Part shown: piece by piece, positions 45,939 to 55,118 of the stretch
Position numbering within the stretch: the stretch's first letter is position 1
Layout: each line of letters starts with the position of its first letter
Source of the DNA: Catenuloplanes atrovinosus
GTDB lineage: Bacteria; Actinomycetota; Actinomycetes; Mycobacteriales; Micromonosporaceae
Assembly: GCF_031458235.1 (NCBI RefSeq)
Contig: NZ_JAVDYB010000001.1
Coordinates: 806,001-870,000 of the forward strand
Length of the DNA stretch: 64,000 nt
Direction of reading: 5' to 3'
Translations under genes and position numbers: made by a program
Notes under the pieces: model-generated
What the model was told of the DNA's origin: nothing
Databases searched by the model: none
Seen by the model: the letters and a program-made list of their open reading frames with translations, nothing else

Positions 45939-48900
45939 GTGAGATCGATACGGGGGACGGTGGCCGGGGTTCTGGCCGCCGCTCTCGCCGGTGGCGGGCT
46001 CGTGGCCGGTGCCACGCCCGCGTCGGCCGAACCCGATAACCGTGCCGGCTACGTACAGCCGGACGTGCCGCGGGCACTCGACGTCGGGCTGCTGCCCGCC
46101 ATCGGCGACCGGCGGTTCAGCACGGTCGAGACGCCGGCCCGGGACGACGCCGGGCGTACGTTCGTCTACGTCGAGGGCGCGTCGGCGGCCGAGGCCGTCG
46201 AGGACGCCGGCGGGGAGGTTCTGCAGACCAGCGGTAACCGCGTCCGCGCGGCGGTGCCGGGCACGAACCTGGTCACGCTCGCGAAGCAGGACGGGGTCTC
46301 CTCCGTACGCCAGCCCGACCGCGCCTTCCCGCTGGCCGTCACGTCCGAGGGTGTCGAGACGTCCGGTGCCGGTGCCTGGAAGCGCAGCGGCAAGACCGGT
46401 GCCGGGGCGAAGGTCGGCGTCGTCGACATCGGCTTCGACGGCCTCGCGGACGCGCAGGCGGCCGGCGAGGTCCCGGCGAACGCCACGCTGCACCCGGCGG
46501 ACTGCCCGGCGGAGAACGGCTCCTCCCACGGCACCGCCGTGACGGAGATCGTGCACGACATGGCGCCGGGCGCGACGCTGTTCCTGGCCTGCGCGCCCGA
46601 CTCGATGACGTTCGCGTCGGCCGTGGACTGGATGATCGCCCAGGACGTCGACGTCGTGGCCGGTGCGGTCGGCTTCCCGAACACCGGCCGCGGCGACGGC
46701 ACCGGGATCGCCGGTTCGCCGGCGGCCGCGGTGCGCAAGGCCCGGGACGCGGGCATCCTGTGGGTCGCCGGCGCCGGCAATCAGGCCCAGTTGCACTGGG
46801 GCGGCGCCGCGGCCGACGCCAACGCCGACGGGTACGTGGAGGTCGGCGGCGCCGCGCAGGGCAACGGGTTCACGATCCCCGCCGGCGGCACCTCGACCGT
46901 GAGCCTGCGCTGGGACGCCTGGCCCACCACCCGGCAGGACCTGGACCTCGTGGTGATGTCGGTGAACCGGCGTCCGACCGGGCCGGGCGACGCCGCGATC
47001 GTGGCCCAGTCGACGAACCCGCAGGCGGACGCGGCGGAGGCGCTGCCGCCGACCGAGCAGGTCACGCTCGAGAACAAGACCGGCGGCGCACAGACCTACT
47101 GGATCTATACGGCCGCCCGCGCGTCGTACCCGCAGACCAAGGCCGATGTGTTCGTCATGGGCGACGCGATGAGCCTGTCCTACCCGGTGGCCGCCGGCAG
47201 CCTGCTGGAGCCGGCCACGTCGCCGTACGCCATGGCCGTCGGCGCGTCGCAGACCGGGAGCGGCGCGGTGGACGCCTACAGCTCCCGCGGGCCGACCGTG
47301 GACGGGCGTACCAAGCCCGACATCACCGGTCCCGCGGGCGTGAGCACGTACACGTTCGGTCCCGCGCCGACGATGGCCGGGACGTCGTCAGCCGCGGCAC
47401 ACGTCGCCGGCGCGGCCGCGCTGCTCAAGGGCGCCAACGGCGCGCTGGACGCGGCGGCCCTGCAAAGCCTGCTGGAGGCGCGGACCAGCCCGTCCAGGTA
47501 CGACAGCGACTGGGGGCACGGCCTGCTGGCGCTCGGCGCCCCGGATACCCCGCAGACGCCGCAGACCGGCGGGTTCACGCCCGTCCAGCCGATCCGCATC
47601 CTCAAGGACGCGCCCCTGGCCGCCGGCGAGGTGCGGACCCTGTCGAGCACGGCACCCGCCGGGGCGACGGCCGTCGTGCTGAACGTGACCGCGTGGGGAT
47701 CGACCACCGCTACGCGGATCGAGGTCTACCGGGACGCCGACACCGCATCGGGCCTGCCCACCATCGATCTGGCGGCCGGCGACAAGCGGACCGCGATGGC
47801 GATCGTCCCGCTGTCCGCGGCACGCACTGTCACGATTCGCAGCGACGCCGGAGCCGCGACCGTCAACGTCGATCTCCAGGGCTACTTCAGCCCGGCCGGC
47901 GCCGGCACCTACTTCACGCCGAACGCGCCGGTGCGGCTGCTCGACACCCACACCGCGACCGGCGGGCACAAGCGCCCGTTCGGTGCCGCCGAGGAGTACG
48001 CGCTCCAGGTGCGTGGCGTGGCGGGTGTGCCGGACAACGCGACGTCGGTGTTGCTCGACGTGACGCTCTCCGAGAACAGCGAGGACACGTACGTCCAGCT
48101 GTACCCGCAGCTGCTTCCCGACGCGGCGAACGTGGAGGCGGGCCCGGTCTCCAACAGCGTGCGCGGCAACCTGGCGGTCACCGGCATCGGCGACGACGGC
48201 AGGATCCGCATCCGCAACGCCCGCGGTAACACCGCGCTGGCCATCGACCTGATCGGCTGGTTCGCACCCGGCACCGGCGCCCGCTACGTGCCGCTGCCCC
48301 GGACCGCGAAGGTGCTGGACACCCGCACCGGCACCGGTGCGCCGATCGGTGCGCTCGGCCAGGGCGCGACGACCACGGTGTCGCTCAGCGGTGTCGCGGG
48401 CGTGCCCCGTGACGTGGCCGCGCCGGTCCTCGCCGTGTCGGCCACCGGCGACGGCGCGGGTGCGGTCACCGCCCGCCCGGCCGGTAAGGCACTGCCGTGG
48501 ACGACCGGTCTGCAAGGGCTGCGCCCGGCCCGGACCACCACGGGCACGCTGTTGCCCCGCGCCGACGGTGCGGGCGCGGTGGAACTGCGCACGGACGCGG
48601 GTACGACCGAGATCGTCGCCGGGGTGTCCGGCTACTTCGTCGGCGGCGCGGCCGTGGCGGACCCGGCCGGGTCCTGCGCGGTCGGGCCGGAGCCCGGGTT
48701 CACCGCGCTCTACGACGGGCGCTCGCCGCTGAGCGCGGAGTGGCGTGCCGCCGGGTCGGGCGCCACGAAGACCGAGGCCAACTGCGAGCTCACCTCGGCG
48801 CCGAACAACTCGTTGCAGTGGTTCTCGGCCCGGGCCCTGCCGGCCGCGTACACCCTGCGGCTGGACTACCGGGCGTCCGGCGCCGGCGCCGATGCCGGCG

Positions 48901-50690
48901 TGATGATCGGGTCCGCCTCGCCGCTGACCGGCAGTTTGACCGAGGGCGGTGGATACGAGGTGCAGATCAAGCCGGACGGCGTGGGCACCACCGCGACCGG
49001 GGCGATCGAGAGCACCCAGGCGCCGGCCACGGGCGCGGAGAAGCCGGCCGGCCAGTGGAACGCGATGGAGATCACGGTCAACGGCAAGCGGGTGACGGTC
49101 AGGCTCAACGGCACCGTCGTCAACGACTTCGTCGCCACCGCCGACACCCGGCTGCTCGACCCGGGCTTCGTCGGCCTCCAGGGCAGCTCCACCACCGCGC
49201 CGGTGTCGTTCCGCAACGTGCGGGTCCGCGTCGACCGGGCGGCGACCCGGTTCGGGGAGATCCGCACCGCGGCCGACACCTGCATCGACGTGATCAACGC
49301 GACGCGGGCGGCCGGTACCCAGTTCCAGGCGATCGTCTGCAAGGCCAACGACGCACAGCTGTTCACCCTCCCGGGCGACGGCACGCTGCGGATCTTCGGA
49401 CTCTGCGTGGACGCCAACGGGCCGGTCCGCAACGGCGCGAATCGGTCCCCGCACACCGCCACCTGCACCGGCGCCGCGACTCAGCAGTGGCAGTACCGGG
49501 CTGACCGCACGCTCTACAACGCCGCGAACAACGTGTGTCTCGACTCACCGACCTCGCCGGTGTCGGGATCGATGGCGCTGTGGACCAACGGCTGCCACGG
49601 CGCGTCGAACCAGCAGTGGAAGCTGCCGACCGGCCGTGCCGCGTTCGGCCCGCTGGTGAAGAACGGTTACTCGAACCTGTGCCTCGACATCCTCAACGAG
49701 ACCGCGGCCGTCGACGCGCAGGTGCAGATGGTCAACTGCAAGCGTGACATCGGCGCACAGCAGTTCACCCTCCCCGGCGACGGCACGCTGCGCATCTACG
49801 GCTTCTGCGTGGACCAGAACGGACCGGTCCGTTCCGGTACCGACAAGTGGCTGAAGCTCAGCGTCTGCACCGGTGCCGCGTCGCAGCAGTGGGTCGTCCG
49901 GCCGGGTGACGAGCTGTACAACCCGGCCAGCAACTCCTGCATGGACTACGCGGTCGGCAGCGGGATCCGGGTGTCGTCCTGGACCTGCAACACGACGTAC
50001 AACCAGTGGTTCGCCATGCCGTGGTCCGGGGTCGACGGCACCCTCACCAAGGGCGCGCCGGCCACGCCCGTGGCGTCCTGGGCGATGGACGAGAACAACG
50101 GCACCACGCTGGCCGACGGCTCCGGCAACGGCCGGCCCGCGGCCTTGACCAGCGGCACCTGGACGACCGGCCACACCGGCGCGGCGGTCGAGTTCAACGG
50201 CACCGGCACGGTGGCGAGCACGGCCCGCACGGCGCTACAGACCAACCGGTCGTACAGCGTGTCGGCCTGGGCGAAGATCAATCCCACCACCGGTACGCGG
50301 ACGATCGTTTCCCAGGACGGCTCCGGGCGTAACCCGTTCTCGCTCAGCGCCAACGCCAACACGCCCGAGTGGCAGTTCCTGGTCACGCAGACGTCGGCGT
50401 CCACGTACACGAAGGTCAGCGCCGGCGCGGGCAGCATGGTCGCCAACCGCTGGACACATCTGGTCGGCGTCTACGACGCCGAGGCGGGCGAGATCCGGCT
50501 GTACGTCGACGGCGAGCTGAAGGGTGCCACGGACGTGGCGCCGTTGTGGCTGGCCGGCGGCAACTCGGTCGTCGGGCGAGGCTGGTACGACGGTAAGGCG
50601 ACGGACTGGTTCCCGGGCGCGATCGACGACGTACGTCTCTACCAGGGGGTCCTCACCCAGCAGGAGATCACGGCGCTGAGCCGCGTCTGA
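45939..50690 (+). CDS. Giant secreted mosaic subtilase with carbohydrate-binding domains
   Basis: 1583 residues from GTG 45939 (GGGAGGA five bases upstream). Signal peptide 1-~32 (TVAGVLAAALAGGGLVAGATPASA). A divergent S8 subtilase carries the triad Asp163 (VGVVDIGFDG), His197 (SSHGTAV) and Ser483 (MAGTSSAAAHVAG, where GTSMAAPHVAG is usual). Beta-rich repeats with LLDTHTATG and VLDTRTGTG follow (~545-900), then a DUF1080/LamG-like domain (~920-1100), two ricin-type beta-trefoils with QQW repeats (~1105-1370) and a C-terminal LamG domain (~1385-1583). It is expected to cleave protein while bound to a glycan surface. It starts 35 bases after the immunity gene on the same strand and ends at a strong terminator. 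Confidence 0.85.
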   Translation: MRSIRGTVAGVLAAALAGGGLVAGATPASAEPDNRAGYVQPDVPRALDVGLLPAIGDRRFSTVETPARDDAGRTFVYVEGASAAEAVEDAGGEVLQTSGNRVRAAVPGTNLVTLAKQDGVSSVRQPDRAFPLAVTSEGVETSGAGAWKRSGKTGAGAKVGVVDIGFDGLADAQAAGEVPANATLHPADCPAENGSSHGTAVTEIVHDMAPGATLFLACAPDSMTFASAVDWMIAQDVDVVAGAVGFPNTGRGDGTGIAGSPAAAVRKARDAGILWVAGAGNQAQLHWGGAAADANADGYVEVGGAAQGNGFTIPAGGTSTVSLRWDAWPTTRQDLDLVVMSVNRRPTGPGDAAIVAQSTNPQADAAEALPPTEQVTLENKTGGAQTYWIYTAARASYPQTKADVFVMGDAMSLSYPVAAGSLLEPATSPYAMAVGASQTGSGAVDAYSSRGPTVDGRTKPDITGPAGVSTYTFGPAPTMAGTSSAAAHVAGAAALLKGANGALDAAALQSLLEARTSPSRYDSDWGHGLLALGAPDTPQTPQTGGFTPVQPIRILKDAPLAAGEVRTLSSTAPAGATAVVLNVTAWGSTTATRIEVYRDADTASGLPTIDLAAGDKRTAMAIVPLSAARTVTIRSDAGAATVNVDLQGYFSPAGAGTYFTPNAPVRLLDTHTATGGHKRPFGAAEEYALQVRGVAGVPDNATSVLLDVTLSENSEDTYVQLYPQLLPDAANVEAGPVSNSVRGNLAVTGIGDDGRIRIRNARGNTALAIDLIGWFAPGTGARYVPLPRTAKVLDTRTGTGAPIGALGQGATTTVSLSGVAGVPRDVAAPVLAVSATGDGAGAVTARPAGKALPWTTGLQGLRPARTTTGTLLPRADGAGAVELRTDAGTTEIVAGVSGYFVGGAAVADPAGSCAVGPEPGFTALYDGRSPLSAEWRAAGSGATKTEANCELTSAPNNSLQWFSARALPAAYTLRLDYRASGAGADAGVMIGSASPLTGSLTEGGGYEVQIKPDGVGTTATGAIESTQAPATGAEKPAGQWNAMEITVNGKRVTVRLNGTVVNDFVATADTRLLDPGFVGLQGSSTTAPVSFRNVRVRVDRAATRFGEIRTAADTCIDVINATRAAGTQFQAIVCKANDAQLFTLPGDGTLRIFGLCVDANGPVRNGANRSPHTATCTGAATQQWQYRADRTLYNAANNVCLDSPTSPVSGSMALWTNGCHGASNQQWKLPTGRAAFGPLVKNGYSNLCLDILNETAAVDAQVQMVNCKRDIGAQQFTLPGDGTLRIYGFCVDQNGPVRSGTDKWLKLSVCTGAASQQWVVRPGDELYNPASNSCMDYAVGSGIRVSSWTCNTTYNQWFAMPWSGVDGTLTKGAPATPVASWAMDENNGTTLADGSGNGRPAALTSGTWTTGHTGAAVEFNGTGTVASTARTALQTNRSYSVSAWAKINPTTGTRTIVSQDGSGRNPFSLSANANTPEWQFLVTQTSASTYTKVSAGAGSMVANRWTHLVGVYDAEAGEIRLYVDGELKGATDVAPLWLAGGNSVVGRGWYDGKATDWFPGAIDDVRLYQGVLTQQEITALSRV

Positions 50691-50697
50691 GCATGCG

Positions 50698-50729
50698 AAG
50701 GGCCGCCGGGCTGATGCCCGGCGGCCCTT
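50698..50729. terminator. Strong bidirectional terminator
   Basis: GGGCCGCCGGGC (50700-50711) and GCCCGGCGGCCC (50716-50727) form a perfect 12-bp stem with a TGAT loop, extended by two A-T pairs and ending in TTT. It lies 7 bases after the subtilase stop and 12 bases from the stop of the convergent gene, with AA/TT on both flanks. Confidence 0.88.
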
Positions 50730-50741
50730 TCACGACCGGTG

Positions 50742-51743
50742 TCAGACGATCGACATGTGGACGTGGTCCTCGTGGGTGCTGTCGCCCGAGTACGGGCTCC
50801 AGCCGGTGGCGGGGAACCACACCATCCTGTTCCAGATGACGTAGAGGATGCCGAGGCGGTCCGCGTTGCGGACCAGGAAGGCCATCAGGTCGTTGCCGTA
50901 CTGCAGCTCGTCGTTGTTCGACCAGACGGCGAAGCCGCTGCGGCGCAGTGACCAGTCGCAGGCACGGCCCTTCGGGTGCTCCCAGATGTCGCCGGTGCGG
51001 AAGCAGCCGACGAAACGGTCGAAGCCGGCCTTCTTCACCTCGTTGTACGCATGCAGCGTGCGCGGTGTCAGGCAGCCGCTGGTGGTCGGGTCGTCCTCGG
51101 AGCAGGACTCCGACGGCCAGCCGCCGCTGCTCGTGCGCGGGGCCGGGGCCGCGACCGGCGAGGTGGCGGTGACCAGGCCCTGCGTGGTGGCGTTGCCGCC
51201 GACCAGCGCGAGCGCCTTCTCCGCCTCCTTCTTCTGCTTGTCGATCGCGGCGAGCGCCTTCTGCTCCTCCGCGACCTCCGCGTCCAGCTCGGCCTTGGCG
51301 CGGTCGATGGTGTCGCGCGCCTCGATGTAGTCGTGCAGTTTCGCGTCGTTGTGCGCGGCCAGCTCGTTGATCGAGGTCATCCGGGCCATGAACCCGGTCG
51401 GGTCCGCGCTGCCCAGCATCAGGCTCGGGCCGGTGAGCCGGCCCTGCCGGTACTGCCGGGAGGCCATCTCGCCGACCTGCTTGGTGAGCAGGTCCAGGTC
51501 GGCCTGGGCCTTGGTCAGCTTCTTGGTGATCTCGCCCTGCTTCTTCTTGGACGCGTCCAGCACGGCCTTGGCCTCGAGGTACCGCTTGCCGGTCGACTCC
51601 AGAACGTCACCGAGCGTGGCGTTGCCGGCCTCGTCCGGGCCGTTCGGCTCCGCGCTCGCGGGGGAGAGCGGCGCGGTCAGCAGTGCCACCGCGGTGGCGA
51701 CCGCGGCGACCGCTGCGGCGCATCGACGACCGAGTGGGGTCAT
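50742..51743 (-). CDS. Secreted coiled-coil protein with M15-like C-terminal domain
   Basis: 333 residues. Signal peptide 1-~31 (AAAVAAVATAVALLTAPLSPASA). Residues ~35-190 are a long Lys/Ala/Asp-rich coiled coil (KAVLDASKKKQGEITKKLTKAQADLD). A Pro/Ser/Thr linker leads to a C-terminal domain of ~130 residues with HPKGRACDWS and THEDHVHMS, which resemble the metal-binding H-D and H-x-H set of M15/VanY peptidases. The layout is that of cell-wall hydrolases kept inactive by a coiled coil, but enzymatic activity is not proven. ATG 51743 has GAGAGGAA upstream. Confidence 0.72.
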   Translation of the reverse strand: MTPLGRRCAAAVAAVATAVALLTAPLSPASAEPNGPDEAGNATLGDVLESTGKRYLEAKAVLDASKKKQGEITKKLTKAQADLDLLTKQVGEMASRQYRQGRLTGPSLMLGSADPTGFMARMTSINELAAHNDAKLHDYIEARDTIDRAKAELDAEVAEEQKALAAIDKQKKEAEKALALVGGNATTQGLVTATSPVAAPAPRTSSGGWPSESCSEDDPTTSGCLTPRTLHAYNEVKKAGFDRFVGCFRTGDIWEHPKGRACDWSLRRSGFAVWSNNDELQYGNDLMAFLVRNADRLGILYVIWNRMVWFPATGWSPYSGDSTHEDHVHMSIV

Positions 51744-51780
51744 CAGAACGGATTCCTCTCGTCGTGCTGGGAAGCCCTCG

Positions 51781-51851
51781 CGGCGGAGTTGATCCGCCTT
51801 CCCTGGAGTTACGGAGTCGGAGGCGAGGCGGTTCGAATCCGCCGGGCCCGC
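51781..51851 (+). other. tRNA 3'-end-like sequence (possible attachment-site remnant)
   Basis: GGCGG-TTCGAAT-CCGCC (51827-51843) is a perfect T-arm, followed by GGGCCCGC, which could be an acceptor 3' strand. No matching 5' half (CGGGCCC) lies 60-90 bases upstream and no anticodon arm can be drawn. The rest of the 238-base gap between two divergent genes shows only a short GGCGGA/TCCGCC hairpin at 51782-51798. Confidence 0.3.
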
Positions 51852-51981
51852 GCAGAGAGCGTCACGGCAAAGAAGGGTACGTCACCGTCCGGACGAACGC
51901 GTAGCTCAGGGCGCCTGTCCACGCACCGTGACCGTCAAATATGCGGTGCGCGTCGGCCGTACCCGATAATGTGTCTCGTCT

Positions 51982-52737
51982 ATGCGTAGTGAACGATTCA
52001 GAGAGTGCTTGGACGCTGACGCGACCCGACTGCGGGCGGCGATCGCCGCGGCCCCCTCCGCGCCGGTGCCGACCTGTCCCGGGTGGAGCGCGACCGATCT
52101 GGCCGACCACGTGACCCACGTGTACCGGCACAAGACGGTCATCCTGCGGACCGGCGCGTTCCCCGAGGAGCTGCCGCCGGCGCCGCCGGGCGACGCGCTG
52201 GCCCGGCTCGACGCCGCGTACGCGGAGCTGGTGGCGGCGCTGGCCGCGCGCGAGCCGGGCGAGGCCGTGGCGACCTGGGACCCGGCGGATCAGACGGCCG
52301 GCTTCTGGATGCGGCGGATGGCGCACGAGACCGTGATCCACCGGGTGGACGGCGAGCTGGCGGCCGGGCTGCCGCGCGCGCCGATCCCGGCGGACCTGGC
52401 GGTCGACGGCGTGGACGAGGTGCTGGTCCGGTTCCTCGAGCACGGCTCGCGGCACTGGCCGGACGACTTCGGCGACGCGCTCGCCGCACTGGACGGCCGC
52501 GCCGTCCGGGTGTCCACCACCGCGGGCGGGTCCTGGCTGGTCCGGCTCGCCCCGGACGGCGTCACCGTGACCCCGGACGCCCCGGCGGCCTCGGACGCCG
52601 CGGCCGAGGTCACCGGCGATCCGGTGGACGTGCTGCTCTGGCTGTGGCGCCGCGGCGGCGCGGACGGCCTGATCGCCACCGGCGACGCCGCCCTGATCGG
52701 CGAACTCCACGAGCTGATGGCCAAGCCCACGCTGTAG
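51982..52737 (+). CDS. Maleylpyruvate isomerase/DinB-type mycothiol-dependent family protein
   Basis: 251 residues. The N-terminal four-helix DinB fold is marked by PVPTCPGWSATDLADHVTHVYRH and RRMAHETVIHRVDGELA, whose His residues bind a metal; the C-terminal part (VTVTPDAPAASDAAAEVTGDPVDVLLWLWRR) is the MDMPI C-domain. The family uses mycothiol as thiol partner in actinomycetes; the substrate is unknown. No operon partner. Confidence 0.85.
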   Translation: MRSERFRECLDADATRLRAAIAAAPSAPVPTCPGWSATDLADHVTHVYRHKTVILRTGAFPEELPPAPPGDALARLDAAYAELVAALAAREPGEAVATWDPADQTAGFWMRRMAHETVIHRVDGELAAGLPRAPIPADLAVDGVDEVLVRFLEHGSRHWPDDFGDALAALDGRAVRVSTTAGGSWLVRLAPDGVTVTPDAPAASDAAAEVTGDPVDVLLWLWRRGGADGLIATGDAALIGELHELMAKPTL

Positions 52738-52759
52738 ACCGGCGGCGGGATGAGAAGGG

Positions 52760-52815
52760 GGCCGCCCGCCACGTCACCCGTCGGTTCTCGGCGCGCGGGG
52801 TGCGGGCGGGCGGCC
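52760..52815. terminator. Inverted repeat between convergent genes, probable terminator
   Basis: GGCCGCCCGCC (52760-52770) and GGCGGGCGGCC (52805-52815) are exact complements with a 34-base spacer. A second imperfect pair (GTGACCCGG at 52816 and CCGGGGTCAC ending at 52864) sits next to it and runs into the PspC stop. No T-run. Confidence 0.45.
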
Positions 52816-52860
52816 GTGACCCGGCCGGCCTCGGGGAGCGGGACCGGCCGGGAGCCGGGG

Positions 52861-53103
52861 TCACATGCCGGGCGCGGCCGGGTGGAGGTCCTCGGACTCG
52901 TTCGGCATCACGATCCAGAGCAACGGGTAGATCAGTAGCTGGCTGCCCGGGACGGTGAGCAGGACCAGGACGAAGAGCAGCCGCGCGACGTTGGCGTCCA
53001 GGCCGAAGCGCCGCCCGAGCCCGGCGCAGACGCCGGCCAGCAGACGGCCCTCGCGCGGCCGGACCAGGCCCTGACTGCGGAAGTGGGTGTGCACGCTCGC
53101 CAT
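52861..53103 (-). CDS. Small PspC-domain membrane protein
   Basis: 80 residues. The PspC pattern is LVRPREGRLLAGVCAGLGRRFGLDANVARLLFVLVLL and LLIYPLLWIVMP, giving two hydrophobic segments. Small PspC proteins are linked to envelope stress in actinomycetes. ATG 53103 has AAGGAG 11 bases upstream. Alone in its orientation. Confidence 0.88.
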   Translation of the reverse strand: MASVHTHFRSQGLVRPREGRLLAGVCAGLGRRFGLDANVARLLFVLVLLTVPGSQLLIYPLLWIVMPNESEDLHPAAPGM

Positions 53104-53223
53104 GTTCGGATCACTCCTTGTGGGATGTCGCAGGTGCTCGCCTGCTGACTCCACGGTCTCCGAAAGCGGCGTACCCGACATCGGGGAACGGCCCCATCCG
53201 TCCCCCGATGTCCGGGCTCAGGG

Positions 53224-53838
53224 TCAACCCAGAAGCTGGTCGAACGACGGCGCCGACTCGAACGGGTCGACCACGGTCACCGGCTCGCGCGCCGTGATCA
53301 GCGCGGCCAGCTCGCCGGCCGCGCGGTCGACGCGCCGGGCCAGGCCCTGGTGTGCCTTGCCGCCGCCGCTGCCCCAGTCCTCGGAGGCCGCGTAGACGCC
53401 GGTCGGCACCACCACGGAGCGCAGGTAGGCGAAGAGCGGCCGGACCGCGTGCTCCAGCACCAGCGAGTGGCGCGGCGTGCCGCCGGTCGCACCGATCAGC
53501 ACCGGCTTGTCGGCCAGCGCCTCCTCCTCGACCACGTCGAAGAACGACTTGAACAGGCCGCTGTACGACGCGCGGAACGTCGGCGTGACCACGATCAGCC
53601 CGTCCGCCGCCGCCACCGCGTCCAGCACCTCCCGGAGCCCGGTGGGGGCGAACCCGGTGAGCGTGTTGTTGACCACGTCGTGCGCGTGGTCACGCAGTTC
53701 GACCGTGCGGACCTCGACCTCCTCGCCGCGGGCGCGCAGCTCACGCGTGGCCGCGGTGGCGAGGTGGTCGGCGAGCAGCCGGCTGGACGAGGGCTGGCTC
53801 AGCCCGGCGCTCACCACGACCAGTCTGCGGGTGTTCAT
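53224..53838 (-). CDS. NAD(P)H-dependent FMN reductase, partner of the luciferase-like monooxygenase
   Basis: 204 residues. Flavodoxin-like reductase: LVVVSAGLSQPSSSRLLADHLA (phosphate loop), GLIVVTPTFRASYSGLFKSFFDVVE, KPVLIGATGGTPRHSLVLEHAVRPLFAYL. It belongs to the group that supplies reduced FMN to a neighbouring LLM-type monooxygenase. Its ATG overlaps the stop of that monooxygenase gene (ATGA). Confidence 0.9.
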   Translation of the reverse strand: MNTRRLVVVSAGLSQPSSSRLLADHLATAATRELRARGEEVEVRTVELRDHAHDVVNNTLTGFAPTGLREVLDAVAAADGLIVVTPTFRASYSGLFKSFFDVVEEEALADKPVLIGATGGTPRHSLVLEHAVRPLFAYLRSVVVPTGVYAASEDWGSGGGKAHQGLARRVDRAAGELAALITAREPVTVVDPFESAPSFDQLLG

Positions 53839-54956
53839 GACCGCACCTCCTCCAGGGCGTCCTGGTTCTCGGCCGCGACCGCGGCGGCGGCCAGCATCGA
53901 CGCGTGCGTGGGCGCGTCCGGCACGTGCGCCGGCCGGCCGATCTCGAACTCCTCGCGCAGCACCGGCAGCACCTCCTCGCCGAGCAGGTCGAGCTGCTCC
54001 AGGACGGTCTTCAGCGGCAGGCCGGCGTGGTCGACCAGCAGCATCAGCCGCTGGAAGTCGCCGAAGTGGGTGCGGTAGCTGAGCAGCCGCTCGATGATCT
54101 GCTGCGGGCTGCCCACGGTCAGCGGCGTCTCCCGGCTGAAGTCCTCCAGGCTCGGGCCGTGGCCGTAGACCGGCGCGTTGTCGAAGTACGGCCGGAACTC
54201 GTTCACCGCGTCCTGCGAGTTCCGCCGCATGAAGATCTGCCCGCCGACGCCCACGATCGCCTGGTCCTCCGCGCCGTGGCCGTAGTGCGCGAACCGCTTC
54301 CGGTAAAACTCGATCATGCGCTTGGAGTGGTCGAACGGCCAGAAGATGCCGTTGTGCAGGAAGCCGTCCCCGTAGTAGGCGGCCTGCTCGGCGATCTCCG
54401 GGCTGCGGATCGAGCCGTGCCAGACGAACGGCGGCACGCCGTCCAGCGGCCGCGGCGTGGACGTGAAGCCCTGCAGCGGCGTACGGAACTTGCCCTCCCA
54501 GTCCACGACGTCCTCGCGCCACAGCCGGCGCAGCAGCCCGTAGTTCTCGATCGCGAGCGGGATGCCGGCCCGGATGTCCTGGCCGAACCACGGGTAGACC
54601 GGGCCGGTGTTGCCGCGGCCCATCAGCAGGTCCACCCGGCCGTCCGCCAGGTGCTGGAGCATCGCGTAGTCCTCGGCGATCTTCACCGGGTCGTTCGTGG
54701 TGATCAGCGTGGTCGCGGTGGAGAGGATCAGCCTCTCCGTCCGCGCCGCGATCCAGCCGAGCATGGTGGTGGGCGAGGACGGCACGAACGGCGGGTTGTG
54801 GTGCTCACCGGTCGCGAAGACGTCCAGGCCGACCTCCTCCGCCTTCAGCGCGATCTGCATGATCGCCTTGATGCGCTCGTTCTCCGTGGGGGTCCGCCCG
54901 TTCGTCGGGTCGGTGGTCACGTCGCCCACGGAGAAGATCCCGAACTGCATTGGCAT
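53835..54956 (-). CDS. Luciferase-like (LLM class) FMN-dependent monooxygenase
   Basis: 373 residues from ATG 54956 (GGAGG seven bases upstream). Luciferase-fold signs: MQFGIFSVGDVTTDPTNGRTPTENERIKAIMQIALKAEEVGLDVFATGEHHNPPF, here the usual order of FGIF, A--AE--GLD-F--GEHH; then TTLITTNDPVKIAEDYAMLQHLADGRVDLLMGRGN. It uses FMNH2 from the coupled reductase and oxygen on an unknown substrate. A palindromic element 22 bases upstream of the ATG also occurs at the right edge of the window. Confidence 0.9.
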   Translation of the reverse strand: MPMQFGIFSVGDVTTDPTNGRTPTENERIKAIMQIALKAEEVGLDVFATGEHHNPPFVPSSPTTMLGWIAARTERLILSTATTLITTNDPVKIAEDYAMLQHLADGRVDLLMGRGNTGPVYPWFGQDIRAGIPLAIENYGLLRRLWREDVVDWEGKFRTPLQGFTSTPRPLDGVPPFVWHGSIRSPEIAEQAAYYGDGFLHNGIFWPFDHSKRMIEFYRKRFAHYGHGAEDQAIVGVGGQIFMRRNSQDAVNEFRPYFDNAPVYGHGPSLEDFSRETPLTVGSPQQIIERLLSYRTHFGDFQRLMLLVDHAGLPLKTVLEQLDLLGEEVLPVLREEFEIGRPAHVPDAPTHASMLAAAAVAAENQDALEEVRS

Positions 54957-54978
54957 GGTCCCGCCTCCGTCGTACCGC

Positions 54979-54997
54979 TGGTCGTTCAAATCTTAAC
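54979..54997 (-). promoter_or_regulatory. Shared palindromic operator candidate, copy 1
   Basis: On the minus strand: GTTAAGATTTGAACGACCA, with half-sites GTTAA-N4-TGAAC. It ends 22 bases before the ATG of the luciferase-like gene. The copy at 63918-63936 matches 17 of 19 bases and lies 24 bases before another ATG. Confidence 0.55.
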
Positions 54998-55079
54998 TAT
55001 TACGTCGGCAAGTAACCAGGCCCGGACCCGCGCTATTCCACCCCGGACCGCTCCCGGCGAGACGCGCCTCACATCGGAG

Positions 55080-55115
55080 CGCCGTCCCCACGCCCGTGGT
55101 CACGCGGGGACGGCG
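55080..55115. terminator. Perfect hairpin downstream of a small hypothetical gene
   Basis: CGCCGTCCCC (55080-55089) and GGGGACGGCG (55106-55115) form a 10-bp stem with a 16-base loop, three bases beyond the stop of the minus-strand gene at 55119. TTCTC follows on the plus strand only. Confidence 0.55.
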
Positions 55116-55118
55116 TTC

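Noticed and set aside
51897-51915. GTAGCTCAGG, similar to the D-arm start of many tRNAs
   Set aside because: No anticodon arm, T-arm or acceptor pairing can be formed around it.
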